Assembly: GCF_016863395.1 (NCBI RefSeq)
Contig: NZ_BOOU01000002.1
Coordinates: forward strand, 1 to 64,000
DNA: 64,000 nt
Origin: Sphaerisporangium rufum
GTDB taxonomy: Bacteria > Actinomycetota > Actinomycetes > Streptosporangiales > Streptosporangiaceae
Reading direction: 5' to 3'
The translations under genes and the position numbers were made by a program. This document shows, piece after piece, positions 43,026 through 53,200 of this stretch. The notes under the pieces were generated by a model. It was not told where the DNA came from. It saw only the letters and a list, made by a program, of their open reading frames with translations, and did not search any database. Positions within the stretch are counted from its first letter, which is position 1; each line of letters opens with the position of its first letter.

Positions 43026-43911
43026 CTTGCGCCTCCTTCGCAGTGAGCTCGCGAGCGCTCATGCCATCGACGAGACCGGCGATCAGATCGTAGGAACTTT
43101 GCGAGCTCAACGCTCTTCCTGCAATATGTCCCCACATGAGGGTATATCGCCGCACCTCAGGTTCGGACTGGAGGATGAGGCCACTTGTTGCTTGCTCGAC
43201 GTAGACCACCCCCCGGCCGTCGGCCTCGCAGAATTCCAGCAGGTCGAACGCTCCCGCCATGGCCGCGTGCGCGCCGACGGCGAACGGGAGGATCTGGATG
43301 GTGACGTTGGGCAGCCGGGCCATCATCAGCAGATGCCGGAGCTGTGATCGCATGATCTCGACACCGCCTACCTGGCGGTGGAGCACCGCCTCGTCGAGCA
43401 CGACGAGCAGCCGTGCGGCGCATCCTTCCCGGACGAGCACCTCCTGCCGGGCCTGCCGCACCGCGACGGTCTCATCGACATCGATCGCGCCCTCGACGTC
43501 GGTCGCCGTGATCACCTCGCGCGCATAGTCCGGAACCTGCAAGATCCCGGGCACGACCTGCGGGTGATAGCTGCGGATGACCGCCGCGTCCGCTTCGAGC
43601 CCCAGGTACACCTCGAACTTCGGTTTCAGCCCCTTCCGGAAGCGATGCCACCAGTCCCGGGTGCCGGCACGACGAGAGAGTTCGAGCAGTTCCTCCCGGC
43701 GGACACCATCCGTCACCTGATACAGATCGAGCAAACTTTTTACATCTTTCGGACGTATACCACGTTCGGCGCGTTCAACGCGGCTGACCCACGAGGCATC
43801 GCATTCCATTTCCCTTGCGACATCCTCCAGGCTTATACCGCGAGCACTCCGGAGCTTGCGCAGCTCCTGGGCGAGCCTGCGCCGCTGGGCAAGTGGACTC
43901 GTATTGCGCAC
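42961..43911 (-). CDS. XRE-family regulator with DUF5753 domain
   Basis: A 316-residue helix-turn-helix regulator of the WhiJ-like class. The Cro/C1-type HTH is at about residues 10-70 (LAQELRKLRSARGISLEDVA, MECDASWVSRVERAERGIRP). The DUF5753 domain follows (about 100-290), with VVPGILQVPDYAREVITATD and VLDEAVLHRQVGG. GTG at 43911 has AAGGG about 11 bases upstream. It forms a regulatory pair with the overlapping DUF397 gene and is divergent from an ATPase-type gene, the common three-gene neighbourhood. Such systems are linked to development or antibiotic production in Streptomyces; the targets here are unknown. Confidence 0.9.
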   Translation of the reverse strand: MRNTSPLAQRRRLAQELRKLRSARGISLEDVAREMECDASWVSRVERAERGIRPKDVKSLLDLYQVTDGVRREELLELSRRAGTRDWWHRFRKGLKPKFEVYLGLEADAAVIRSYHPQVVPGILQVPDYAREVITATDVEGAIDVDETVAVRQARQEVLVREGCAARLLVVLDEAVLHRQVGGVEIMRSQLRHLLMMARLPNVTIQILPFAVGAHAAMAGAFDLLEFCEADGRGVVYVEQATSGLILQSEPEVRRYTLMWGHIAGRALSSQSSYDLIAGLVDGMSARELTAKEAQGGGKPTLAVSREKIQLQHGER

Positions 43912-44112
43912 GCGGCTTTTCCCTTCTTAACAGATCTAATCTGGACAGAATCCCAGCGAGCACACGCCGTTTTTGGCAAACTGCCTGAACTCGCTTGCCA
44001 ACCCAGTTGGACCGTAGACAAGATGCCATCATGCCAGCGACAGACACGCTGCGCATTCGATCGAACACGAATCGCAGTTCGACGACATGGGGACCTATCC
44101 AAAGGAGCCTCG

Positions 44113-44560
44113 ATGAGCGGAAGTCCGGGTGGGGTGCGCGGAGCAAGTTGGGGGGTACCCCCAGATCTCGCCGCGGTAGGGGCGGCGCGACGGCGGGCCC
44201 GGGAAGTGCTCGACCTCTGGCGGTTCGGCGATCAGACAGACGACGTCCTCGTCGTGATCGGGGAACTGCTCGCGAACGCCGTCACACACGGGTCACCACC
44301 CGTGAAGATGTCGCTTGAAGATGTCGCTCTGGCTCACGCCCGACAAGTTGTGCGTCCGGGTCACCGACCACGGCTCTGGACGCCCGCAGCAGCTGGATCT
44401 AGGCCTCGACGCGACCCATGGCCGGGGAATGCCCATAGTGGCCGCGCTGGCCACTACCTGCGGCGTCTTGCCGCTGCCGTGCGGCACCGGCAAGACGGTG
44501 TGGGCGCGCTGGCACCGCACGCACACCGTCCCGTCGGCGGCTCATGGTCAGCGGCGTTGA
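44113..44560 (+). pseudogene. RsbW-like ATP-binding protein gene, frameshifted by a 13-bp duplication
   Basis: The gene starts at ATG 44113, five bases after AAAGGAG. It encodes the first half of a HATPase_c_2 (anti-sigma-factor kinase-like) domain with N-box VVIGELLANAVTHGSPPVKM. A perfect tandem repeat of 13 bases then shifts the frame. The second half (TPDKLCVRVTDHGSGRPQQL, ATHGRGMPIVAALAT, ending at 44560) is intact in the +1 frame and holds the two glycine boxes needed for ATP binding. Removing one repeat copy restores a continuous domain of about 144 residues. As written the product would lose the ATP-binding half. It is usually the third member of XRE/DUF397 neighbourhoods. It may be a recent mutation, a reversible switch or a sequencing error. 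Confidence 0.85.
44303..44328 (+). repeat. Perfect 13-bp tandem duplication (TGAAGATGTCGCT x2)
   Basis: Copies at 44303-44315 and 44316-44328 are identical and adjacent, and 13 is not a multiple of three. The repeat is the exact cause of the frameshift in the RsbW-like gene, since both flanking frames join cleanly when one copy is ignored. Confidence 0.95.
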
Positions 44561-44598
44561 CGCCGGAGGGAACCTGAGAACACCTAAGAACAAAGGAA

Positions 44599-44627
44599 GA
44601 GCCCGCCCCCGTGACGGGGCCGGGCTC
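44599..44627. terminator. Bidirectional terminator after the RsbW-like gene
   Basis: GAGCCCG-c-CCCC (44599-44610) pairs with GGGG-c-CGGGCTC (44616-44627) across GTGAC, 11 pairs with one C-C mismatch. It sits in the 83-base convergent gap before the membrane-protein gene on the other strand and can serve both. Confidence 0.75.
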
Positions 44628-44643
44628 CGGGAGGGGCGGGGCG

Positions 44644-45048
44644 TCAGGCGGGGCGGCGGAGGGCGGTGAGCTGGAGGGCGGCGAAGGCGGCGACCACGAC
44701 GGCCTGGAGGACGGCCCAGACGGCGCCGAGGGTGGTGAACGAGACCAGGCCGAGGGCCACGACGGCGACGCTCTCCAGGGCCCAGGCCACGTTCACCACG
44801 ATCACGGCGCGGACCGCGTTGACGGGTGCGGCGGGGCGCCGGGCGAGCAGGCCTACCGCGATGCCGTAGACCAGCAGGAAGGCGCCGATGGCGCGCAGCA
44901 GGGCCGGGTCCGGGCCGAGCAGGTCGGCCAGCGGGCCCGCGGCGACCAGATAGGCCAGGCCGTTGGCCCCGGTGACGGCCGCGTCCAGGCCGAGCGCGAG
45001 GCGGAGGAGTCGGGTGCGGTCCGCGGTGGCGGCGGTCAGGGCGGTCAT
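44644..45048 (-). CDS. Small four-helix membrane protein of unknown function
   Basis: A 134-residue integral membrane protein with four hydrophobic segments, for example ALGLDAAVTGANGLAYLVAA, AIGAFLLVYGIAVGLLA, AVIVVNVAWALESVAVVALG and LGAVWAVLQAVVVAAFAAL. The length and spacing resemble actinomycete SPW/DoxX-like small membrane proteins, but I cannot name the family confidently. ATG at 45048 follows AAGGAG by seven bases. It appears monocistronic; the 258 bases before the next gene upstream show no recognisable element. Confidence 0.75.
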   Translation of the reverse strand: MTALTAATADRTRLLRLALGLDAAVTGANGLAYLVAAGPLADLLGPDPALLRAIGAFLLVYGIAVGLLARRPAAPVNAVRAVIVVNVAWALESVAVVALGLVSFTTLGAVWAVLQAVVVAAFAALQLTALRRPA

Positions 45049-45306
45049 CTCATGCTCCTTCGGAGTTCGTCCGTTGAGAGAACCGTCCCATCCCGCCCCG
45101 CACCCGCGCGATTACGCGCCAGGTAATCCCCCTGCCTCCCGCACCGGGAATGTCCGTGCCCCGGACCCGCGACCGAGGGCCGCCTGGGACGCGGGAGACG
45201 CCTCGCGCCACCGGTCAGGTGGAGGTCCCCGCCGGACCACCCTGGAGGAGTCCGCTCGGGCCGCCCGGCCGCCGCCGCGACGTCGCCCCGGCCGGTTCGC
45301 CGCCGG

Positions 45307-46578
45307 TCAGGGGTTCTGGAAGGTGACCTCGGGATAGGCGGTGGACGGTCCGGCCAGCAGCGGCGCGTCCTTCCCGCGCAGGCTCCGGTCGAAGAAGGCG
45401 CCCACGTAGGCCCGGGTGATGTCGGCCGACCGGCCGCCCGGCAGCGGCGCCTGCGGGTCGGTGACGCCGAGCTGCTCGCCCAGGACCGGGATGTCGATGA
45501 ACGAGAAGTGCCCGGTGTCGCGTACGGTCAGCCAGCGCTTCCAGCCGTCCAGGCGCGCCCAGTCGCGCGGCCAGCTGGTGTCGGTCGAGCCGGGCGAGTG
45601 CCCGGCCGCGGTGCCGATCATCATGAACGGCCGCCCGCCGAGCCCGGCCGGGGGCACCGGCGCGAAGAACGTGCCGTCCAGGTTCACCCCGGCGCGGACC
45701 CGCCGGTCGGCCGCCATGACGCTCGCCGCGGCGTTGCCGCCCAGGGAATGACCCACCGCGCCGACCCGCCTGGTGTCGATCATCTTCCAGCGCTTCCAGG
45801 CGGGCCGCCGGTCGCTCGCACCGTCATCGGACGCCGGTGCCCGGCGGCCGGCCACCGCGTCCAGGACGAAGGAGAGGTCGGCCGCCCGGCCGGTGGCGGC
45901 CTTCGCCAGCAGCTTCCGCTCTTCGTCCTGCGCCGGTGCCGCCTCGATGACGTCGCAGGCGACGCAGGTCAGAGTCCGGCCGCCGGGGAAGGTGGTGCCG
46001 AAGGACTCGTAGGCGTGGTCGACCAGCGCGACCACGTAGCCGCGCGAGGCCAGCTCCTCCGACAGGACGCTGAGGGTGGCCCGGTTGAGCGAGAAGCCGG
46101 GCGACGCCAGCACCAGCGGGTGCCGCCCGCCGGCGGCCCGGGCCCCGGCGCGGGCGTTAGTCCGGGTCGCGGCCAGCCGCTCCGGCTCCAGCAGTTCCTC
46201 CTGCCCCTGGGACTTCAGCAGCAGGCGGGCCTCCTCGACCGTCAGGTACGGTGCCGGGGTGCCGCCATCGGTCCGGCGGGCCGGGTAGTACATCGAGACC
46301 ATCAGCTCCCGGCCACGGGCCGACGGCACCCACGGGTCGCGGCGGCTCGTGTCGAGAAGGTGCAGCACGTCCCGGCCCACCGCATACGGCCCGGTGGGCG
46401 CGGGCAGCCGCAGATCAACCGCGGCGGCGGAGCCGCCCGGACCATGCGGCAGGCCTCCCCGCGCCGGACCGGAGACGGCGGGGACCGCTGCCGCCGACGA
46501 CGGTGGCGCGGTGACGGTGACGGTGACGGTGACGGCCGGCAGGACGAAGGCCAGGACGGCGGCCCGGCGGATGGGCAT
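45307..46578 (-). CDS. Secreted alpha/beta hydrolase (PAF-acetylhydrolase/dienelactone-hydrolase-like)
   Basis: A 423-residue protein with an N-terminal signal peptide (MPIRRAAVLAFVLPAVTVTV... ending in an ASSAA-like region). The hydrolase domain carries HPLVLASPGFSLNRATLSVL, the nucleophile elbow VGAVGHSLGGNAAASVMAAD, an acid in GVNLDGTFFAPV and the catalytic His in LTVRDTGHFSFIDIPVLG. This matches the plasma PAF-acetylhydrolase-like family of secreted actinomycete lipases and esterases. ATG at 46578 is my start, though a GTG two codons earlier is possible, and no good ribosome binding site is seen for either. The substrate is unknown, probably a short-chain ester or phospholipid. Confidence 0.87.
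   Translation of the reverse strand: MPIRRAAVLAFVLPAVTVTVTVTAPPSSAAAVPAVSGPARGGLPHGPGGSAAAVDLRLPAPTGPYAVGRDVLHLLDTSRRDPWVPSARGRELMVSMYYPARRTDGGTPAPYLTVEEARLLLKSQGQEELLEPERLAATRTNARAGARAAGGRHPLVLASPGFSLNRATLSVLSEELASRGYVVALVDHAYESFGTTFPGGRTLTCVACDVIEAAPAQDEERKLLAKAATGRAADLSFVLDAVAGRRAPASDDGASDRRPAWKRWKMIDTRRVGAVGHSLGGNAAASVMAADRRVRAGVNLDGTFFAPVPPAGLGGRPFMMIGTAAGHSPGSTDTSWPRDWARLDGWKRWLTVRDTGHFSFIDIPVLGEQLGVTDPQAPLPGGRSADITRAYVGAFFDRSLRGKDAPLLAGPSTAYPEVTFQNP
46511..46534 (-). repeat. Four GTGACG hexamers in a signal-peptide coding region
   Basis: Four exact tandem 6-bp units encode TVTVTV in the hydrophobic core of the hydrolase signal peptide. Changes in unit number keep the frame and would alter only the length of the hydrophobic core. 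Confidence 0.8.
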
Positions 46579-46640
46579 GACCACGGGAATCCGTTCGATA
46601 AGGGGCCTTCATCGGGAAAGGCCTGGATTCCCGAAACTAG

Positions 46641-46730
46641 TGATCGGACGATCACGGCCCATCGGCCGATCGGCGAGAGCTACCCCTGACCTTCGTCAGG
46701 GGTCCCCGCCCGCGGAGCGGCTCCGCGGGC
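46641..46730. promoter_or_regulatory. Cluster of dyads and hairpins in a divergent promoter region
   Basis: Three symmetric elements lie between the secreted hydrolase and VOC genes: TGATCG-GA-CGATCA (46641-46654), CCCCTGAC-CTTC-GTCAGGGG (46683-46702), and a ten-pair stem GCCCGCGGAG/CTCCGCGGGC (46708-46730) with loop CGG. The first resembles an operator. The other two look like terminators or attenuators although both neighbouring genes read outward, which is unusual. Confidence 0.5.
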
Positions 46731-46874
46731 CGGCCATCCCGTGCCACCTGCCGGATGGCCGCCGGTCGATGCCGGAGCCCGTCTCCCCGACTCGGCCCGG
46801 CACGCACCGTCGCGGGCCTGGGAGGTACCGGTGCCGGACGGGTACCTGTCGGTGCCGACCGGCAGGATGCCGGC

Positions 46875-47303
46875 ATGGAACCGCGCATCTCCGTGATCAC
46901 GCTCGGCGTGGCCGACCTGTCCAGGTCCTACGAGTTCTACAAGCACGGCCTCGGGCTGCCCACCACCCGTACCCCCGACCAGGGCATCGTTTTCTTCACC
47001 ACGTCCGGGACGGCGCTGGCGCTCTATCCCTACGACCGGCTCGCCGAGGACGTCGGTCCCGGCTGGGACGTGCCCCGGTCCAGGTTCACCGGCATCACCC
47101 TGGCCCACAACGTGCGCGAACGCCGCCAGGTGGGCGAGGTTCTCGCCCTGGCCGCGGCGGCCGGCGCCGAGATCGTCAAGCCGGCCGCCGACACCTTCTG
47201 GGGCGGCCACTCCGGCTACTTCGCCGACCCGGACGGCTATCTGTGGGAGGTCGCCTGGGGCGCCTTCGAGATCGACCCCGACGGCTCACTCCAGATCCCC
47301 TGA
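46875..47303 (+). CDS. VOC-family (glyoxalase/bleomycin-resistance fold) protein
   Basis: A 142-residue single-domain VOC protein of two beta-alpha-beta-beta-beta modules: ISVITLGVADLSRSYEFYKH in the first and HSGYFADPDGYLWEVAWGAF in the second, with an F-x-D-P-D-G-x-x-W-E metal-type motif. Members include lyases, dioxygenases and antibiotic-binding proteins; the reaction here cannot be told. ATG at 46875 follows AGGATGCC, and an upstream extension lacks homology. It converges on the coiled-coil glycosyltransferase gene with a 32-base gap. Confidence 0.85.
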   Translation: MEPRISVITLGVADLSRSYEFYKHGLGLPTTRTPDQGIVFFTTSGTALALYPYDRLAEDVGPGWDVPRSRFTGITLAHNVRERRQVGEVLALAAAAGAEIVKPAADTFWGGHSGYFADPDGYLWEVAWGAFEIDPDGSLQIP

Positions 47304-47335
47304 CCTCTCCCTCCCGGCCCCGCCCGGCGGAGTGG

Positions 47336-49318
47336 CTAGATCAGGGCGAGGACGGCCGGGTCGGGGGTGGGGTGGGCGACCTGGGCGGAGGAGAGCAGGG
47401 CGGGGGTGGGCGGGCCGGCGGGGAGCTGGAGGTAGGAGAAGCGGTCGGCGGAGTAGACACGGACGCCGTCGGCCCGGCACTGGCGCATCAGCGCCTGGTC
47501 CCAGTCCTCGGAGACGTCGGCGATGCCGAGCTCGACCAGCGCGGGCCGGCGGGCCAGCACGGTGCCGCCGGTGATCTCGGGGAGGAACCGGTGCTCGGCG
47601 CCCGGCCGGCGCAGCAGGGTGGTACCGGCCTCGGCCAGGTGGACGTAGTGGCCGGCCTTGCCGACGATCTCGGCCTCCACCGCGGCGAAGTGGCGCACCA
47701 GGTCGGCCAGGTAGTGCTCACCGTACCGGTCGCGCGGGTCGAGCACGGCGACCAGGTCGCCGTCGGCCAGCCGGATCGCCCGGTCCAGTGCGGCGCCCCG
47801 GGTGACCGGCCCACCGGTCTCCCGGATCACCAGATCGCCCGGGTGGACGGCGCGGGCGGCCTTCTCCACCACGGCGGCGTCCATCCCCTGCACGGCGATG
47901 ACCAGCTGCCCGGCCGGGTACGCCTGCCCACCGGCCGCGGCCAGCAGCCGGTCCAGCTCGTCCGGCCCGGTGACGGCGGCGACGGCGGTGATCGCGGCGG
48001 CGTTGCGCACCGAGGCCAGGCCGGCGCCGTCCAGGATGGGGTCCAGCAGCGGGGTCACCGGCACGGTGGCCCGCCAGGCGAGGTGGGCCTCGGTGGCGCA
48101 GTCGGTCTCGGCGGCCAGGTAGTCGCGCACCTTTGCCGCCGCCGTCTCGTCCGGGGCGATCGGGGCGGCGAGCTGCATGATCGGCGTGCCGCAGGCGGCC
48201 AGCTCCTCCACGGTCCGGGCGTCGGCGTCCGGGCCGGCCAGCACCATGGCGACCGACCGGTAGGCGGTGAGCAGGTCGTCGTAGGTCGCCTTGGGGCCGG
48301 CCAGCGGCCGCCAGCCCGCGCCGGCCGGCGGCTCGCCGGTCAGCGCCGCGCCGAGCAGGCCGACGCCGGCCCGCTCGCCGGCCGCGGGCAGCGGGTTGTG
48401 CACCCGGGGCTGCACCGCGAGCGGGAGGACGCCGACCCGGTCGTACTTGAGCGCGGCCCGCCATTCCCGGGCCCGCGCCTCGGAGACCGCCAGCACGAGA
48501 TCGAAATGCGTCGCCGCCGGCACCGCCTCCGACAGCGGGCCGCCGGAGTGCCAGAACACCGTGCGGATGCCGCGCCGGCCGCACTCCTCGACCAGGTCGC
48601 GCAGGCCCCGGGTCCGGCCGGCCAGTTCCTCCAGCCAGCGTCCGCCGTTGCCCTGCAGCGGCCCGGGGCGCACCGACTCCACGAACAGCAGGTTCGGCCG
48701 GTGCTGGTCGAGCATGGCCGCCCAGTTGTCCGGCCCGAAGTTGGTGACCTGGCGCCACTCGTACCGCAGCAGCGCCTCGGTGCGCCGGTCGACGATGGCC
48801 GCCACGGTGAGGTAGGGCCGGGCCAGCGGGCCCTTGGGCACCACGAAGTGCTCGGCCATCGCCGGGGAGACCCGCGGCCCGGCGGGCTCGGCGGGCACCG
48901 GCGGCACCGGCTCGGGCCCGGCGAGCGGCTCGGGCGCGAAGTCGGCGCGCCGGGGGGCGGGCCGCTTGTGCACCGGGGCGCGCAGCGTGCGGGCCACCTC
49001 GCCGGGTTTCCTGGCGTTGATCGCGTCGCCGAGCTTGGACCACCGGCTGTCCTGCAGCGACTCCAGCTTCCACTGGGCGGCCGCGGCCTGGTAGCGCTGC
49101 TCGGCGAGATTCTTGGCGAGGCGGGCCGCCTGCCGCTCGGCGGCCTTCAGCCGGGCCTCGGTCTCGCGCAGCCGGGTGCGGGCCTCGGCCTCCGCGGCGG
49201 CCGCCCGGGCGAGCCGCTCCTCGTAGTCGGCCAGCAGCCGGGTGAGCTCGGCGGCTCCCGCGGCCGCCTCGACGGCGGCCTCCAGCGCGCGCCGGGTGCC
49301 GTCCAGCTCTTCGTTCAT
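47336..49318 (-). CDS. CgeB/GT-type glycosyltransferase with N-terminal coiled coil
   Basis: A 660-residue protein. Residues 1-95 form a coiled coil (ELTRLLADYEERLARAAAAE and on). The middle (about 140-400) looks like a CgeB-type glycosyltransferase with FVESVRPGPLQGNGGRW, VFWHSGGPLSEAVPAATHFD and ELAACGTPIMQLAA, the last being a GT-B donor-site motif. The C-terminal part (about 440-650) resembles a GT2 domain: LVIAVQGMDAAVVEKA, RGAALDRAIRLADGDLVAVL and a DPRD acidic site. Two transferase domains in one chain suggest sequential sugar additions. It is divergent from an asparagine-synthetase-like gene and resembles surface-glycan loci. Donor and acceptor are unknown. Confidence 0.75.
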   Translation of the reverse strand: MNEELDGTRRALEAAVEAAAGAAELTRLLADYEERLARAAAAEAEARTRLRETEARLKAAERQAARLAKNLAEQRYQAAAAQWKLESLQDSRWSKLGDAINARKPGEVARTLRAPVHKRPAPRRADFAPEPLAGPEPVPPVPAEPAGPRVSPAMAEHFVVPKGPLARPYLTVAAIVDRRTEALLRYEWRQVTNFGPDNWAAMLDQHRPNLLFVESVRPGPLQGNGGRWLEELAGRTRGLRDLVEECGRRGIRTVFWHSGGPLSEAVPAATHFDLVLAVSEARAREWRAALKYDRVGVLPLAVQPRVHNPLPAAGERAGVGLLGAALTGEPPAGAGWRPLAGPKATYDDLLTAYRSVAMVLAGPDADARTVEELAACGTPIMQLAAPIAPDETAAAKVRDYLAAETDCATEAHLAWRATVPVTPLLDPILDGAGLASVRNAAAITAVAAVTGPDELDRLLAAAGGQAYPAGQLVIAVQGMDAAVVEKAARAVHPGDLVIRETGGPVTRGAALDRAIRLADGDLVAVLDPRDRYGEHYLADLVRHFAAVEAEIVGKAGHYVHLAEAGTTLLRRPGAEHRFLPEITGGTVLARRPALVELGIADVSEDWDQALMRQCRADGVRVYSADRFSYLQLPAGPPTPALLSSAQVAHPTPDPAVLALI

Positions 49319-49430
49319 GCCATCACCGTGTCCCAGACGTCGAGCGAACATAATCGCAGATCTCTGCGGACCATCCCGAATCACCGCGACTCCGTAAACT
49401 CTGCACGTGCTCGCCGAGGGGAGAGGTCCC

Positions 49431-51143
49431 ATGCGCAACGGGAATTGGCCGGACTACACCGCGCGGCCGTACGTCTGCGGCGCGATCGGGGCGGCCGACC
49501 CGGCCCGGCTGGACGTGCTGCGCGCCGCCGGCCCGCCGGTGGGCGAGGTGCACCGGACGCCGGGCGCGGCGCTGTACGCCTCGGGGCCGCTCGCCCCGTA
49601 CGCGGGCAGCGCGGTCGCCGGCCCGGCGGACGCTCCTGCGGGCGGCGGCACGGGTGGCGGAGCGCGGTTCGCCTGGGGCGAGCGGCGGCCGGACGGCGCG
49701 GGCCCGTGGCTCACGGTGGCCGAGACCTTCGAGACGCCGGGCCTGATCGACGAGCCGGAGGCGGTCACCCTGCACACCGGGGCCTTCGGCCTGGTGGACG
49801 TCTACTACCTGTCCGACGGCGACGCGGTGTACTTCGCCGGCCACATCGAGCCGCTGCTCGCGCTGGCCCGCCGGCCGCTGGAGATCAACTGGGACGCCTG
49901 GGCGGCCATTCTCAAGCTGACCTACCCGCTGCTGGAGGACACCCCCTACCGGGAGGTCCGCCGGCTGCCCGGCGCCACCGCGCTGGTGTGGTCCCGGTGG
50001 ACCCGCACGTTCGCGGTGGACCGCCGCGCGCCGCGCTGGGTGCGCGAGGAGCCGTTCGACCGGGGGGTCACCGGCGGCGACATCGTCGCGCTGCTGCACG
50101 AGGCGCTCAAGCCGTTCGACGACCGGCCGGTGCTGGTGCCGGTGAGCGGCGGGTACGACTCGCGGCTGCTCGCCTCGGTGGCGGTGGCCCGCCGGATGGA
50201 CGTGGAGTCCTGGACGACCAGCCCGGACGACGGCCTGGACAACGACCTGGACTTCGCCCGGCACGTGACCGCCGCGCTCGGCGTGCCGCACCGGGTGGTC
50301 CCGCAGGACGCCGGGGCCTATCCCGACGAGGCGCGGTGGACGGCCCGCCGGCTGGAGTACCTGACCAGCCATCACGCCTGGTACGCGCCGTTCGCCCGCG
50401 AGGTGCACCGGGCCGGCCGGCCGGTGGTGGACGGGCTGGCCGGCGGCCCGCTGATGAAGAACTTCCTGATCACCGCGGACGCGGTGGGCGCCGGGTCGTC
50501 GGCCGACCGGCGGGCGGCGCTGCTGGCCGCGCTGGCCACCGGGGATCCGCACATCCCGGTGCTGTCGGAGCGGGCCGCCGCATTCGTCGACGACCGGGTG
50601 GCGACCGCGTTCGGGCAGGCCACCTCGATGCTGCGCGGGCACCGCTCGGAGCTGCCGCTGAGCGTGCTGCACACCCGCACCGCGCGCGGCATCGCCCGTT
50701 CGCCGGTCAACCTGGTCGGCCCGGAGGTGACGCCGGTCTTCCCGTTCCTGCACCCGGACTTCTTCGACGCCGCCCTGTCGGTGCCGGTGGCCCGCAAGGA
50801 GGGCGGCCGGTTCTACCGGGAGATCCTCCGGGCGGCGAACCCGCGGGTGGCCGCGCTGCCGTCGACCAACGCGGCGCTGCCGCACCGGCGGGTGCCGCTG
50901 CGCTCGGCCGGCCCGGCGGCGCGGGCGTGGGGCCACCGGATGCTGCGCCAGGCGGCCACCGTGCCCGGCCTGCTGTCCGCGCCGATGCTGGAGGTGGTGG
51001 CCGCCGGCCCGGACGCGCTGGCCGCGTTCGGGTCGTGGAACTCCCGGTTCTGGCTGCGCGGGCTGGTGCTTTTCGGTTCCTGGTTGACCGACTACCAGGA
51101 CGTGCTCGGCGACCGCACGCCGCCGTGGGCGGCCGAGGGCTGA
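49431..51143 (+). CDS. Asparagine-synthetase-like protein without glutaminase cysteine
   Basis: A 570-residue protein of the asparagine synthetase B superfamily. The C-terminal synthetase domain has the PP-loop VLVPVSGGYDSRLLASVAVA for ATP adenylation, and later LTSHHAWYAPFAREVHRAGR and FPFLHPDFFDAALSVPVARK. The N-terminal half keeps the Ntn-hydrolase-like fold layout but lacks a cysteine directly after the initiator Met (MRNGNWPDY), so it cannot use glutamine by that route. Relatives include beta-lactam synthetase and lasso-peptide cyclases, which form amides intramolecularly. The ATG at 49431 follows GGGAGAGG. Next to glycosyltransferases, amidation of a sugar or carboxylate is a guess. Confidence 0.8.
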   Translation: MRNGNWPDYTARPYVCGAIGAADPARLDVLRAAGPPVGEVHRTPGAALYASGPLAPYAGSAVAGPADAPAGGGTGGGARFAWGERRPDGAGPWLTVAETFETPGLIDEPEAVTLHTGAFGLVDVYYLSDGDAVYFAGHIEPLLALARRPLEINWDAWAAILKLTYPLLEDTPYREVRRLPGATALVWSRWTRTFAVDRRAPRWVREEPFDRGVTGGDIVALLHEALKPFDDRPVLVPVSGGYDSRLLASVAVARRMDVESWTTSPDDGLDNDLDFARHVTAALGVPHRVVPQDAGAYPDEARWTARRLEYLTSHHAWYAPFAREVHRAGRPVVDGLAGGPLMKNFLITADAVGAGSSADRRAALLAALATGDPHIPVLSERAAAFVDDRVATAFGQATSMLRGHRSELPLSVLHTRTARGIARSPVNLVGPEVTPVFPFLHPDFFDAALSVPVARKEGGRFYREILRAANPRVAALPSTNAALPHRRVPLRSAGPAARAWGHRMLRQAATVPGLLSAPMLEVVAAGPDALAAFGSWNSRFWLRGLVLFGSWLTDYQDVLGDRTPPWAAEG

Positions 51144-51162
51144 GCGGTACGGCCGCGACCGG

Positions 51163-51181
51163 GTCACCGGCCCGGTGACCT
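51163..51181 (+). terminator. Terminator after the asparagine-synthetase-like gene
   Basis: GGTCACCGG (51163-51171) pairs with CCGGTGACC (51173-51181) around one C, twenty bases past the stop codon. The rest of the 313-base gap (51144-51456) must hold the treS promoter. A TAGTCT hexamer at 51311-51316 is a weak -10 candidate; nothing else is recognised. Confidence 0.7.
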
Positions 51182-51456
51182 GCTATGACACCGTCCCACC
51201 ACGGAGGGTGCGTGCGGTGATACGCGAGCATTCCACGGAGTGACGAAGATTACCCGGAAAGCCCGCTGGGCGAGATCGCGGATCACCGCCGGACATCCGT
51301 AATGGCCTGCTAGTCTTCCGCGAAACAGCGCCGAAACACGTCGCACGCCGAGGTCACCCCTGCGGCGGCGGCGTCGGGCGGGAGCCGCAGGGATGACGGC
51401 TCCGGCGGCGCGGTCCCCTGTGTGCATCGCCCTACTTTCTCCATGCGAGCGAACCT

Positions 51457-53157
<1,701 letters not shown>

Positions 53158-53164
53158 GCGGCCT

Positions 53165-53189
53165 CCCCCCGGCCCGCGCGGCCGGGGGG
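53165..53189. terminator. Bidirectional terminator between treS and the FtsX-type gene
   Basis: CCCCCCGGCC (53165-53174) pairs with GGCCGGGGGG (53180-53189) across CGCGC, a perfect ten-pair stem eight bases past the treS stop and eleven bases past the end of the permease gene on the other strand. Confidence 0.85.
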
Positions 53190-53200
53190 ATCTCGCGCGC

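Noticed and set aside
44113-44560. Programmed frameshifting instead of a lesion
   Set aside because: There is no slippery heptamer or downstream pseudoknot. A perfect 13-bp tandem duplication fully explains the frame change.
49431-51143. Lasso-peptide cyclase with a biosynthetic cluster
   Set aside because: The synthetase-like fold fits, but no precursor peptide, leader peptidase or RRE gene is visible nearby.
46349-51178. A 1609-codon plus-strand open frame spanning several genes
   Set aside because: It crosses a VOC gene, a glycosyltransferase and an asparagine-synthetase-like gene that all have clear motifs in other frames.
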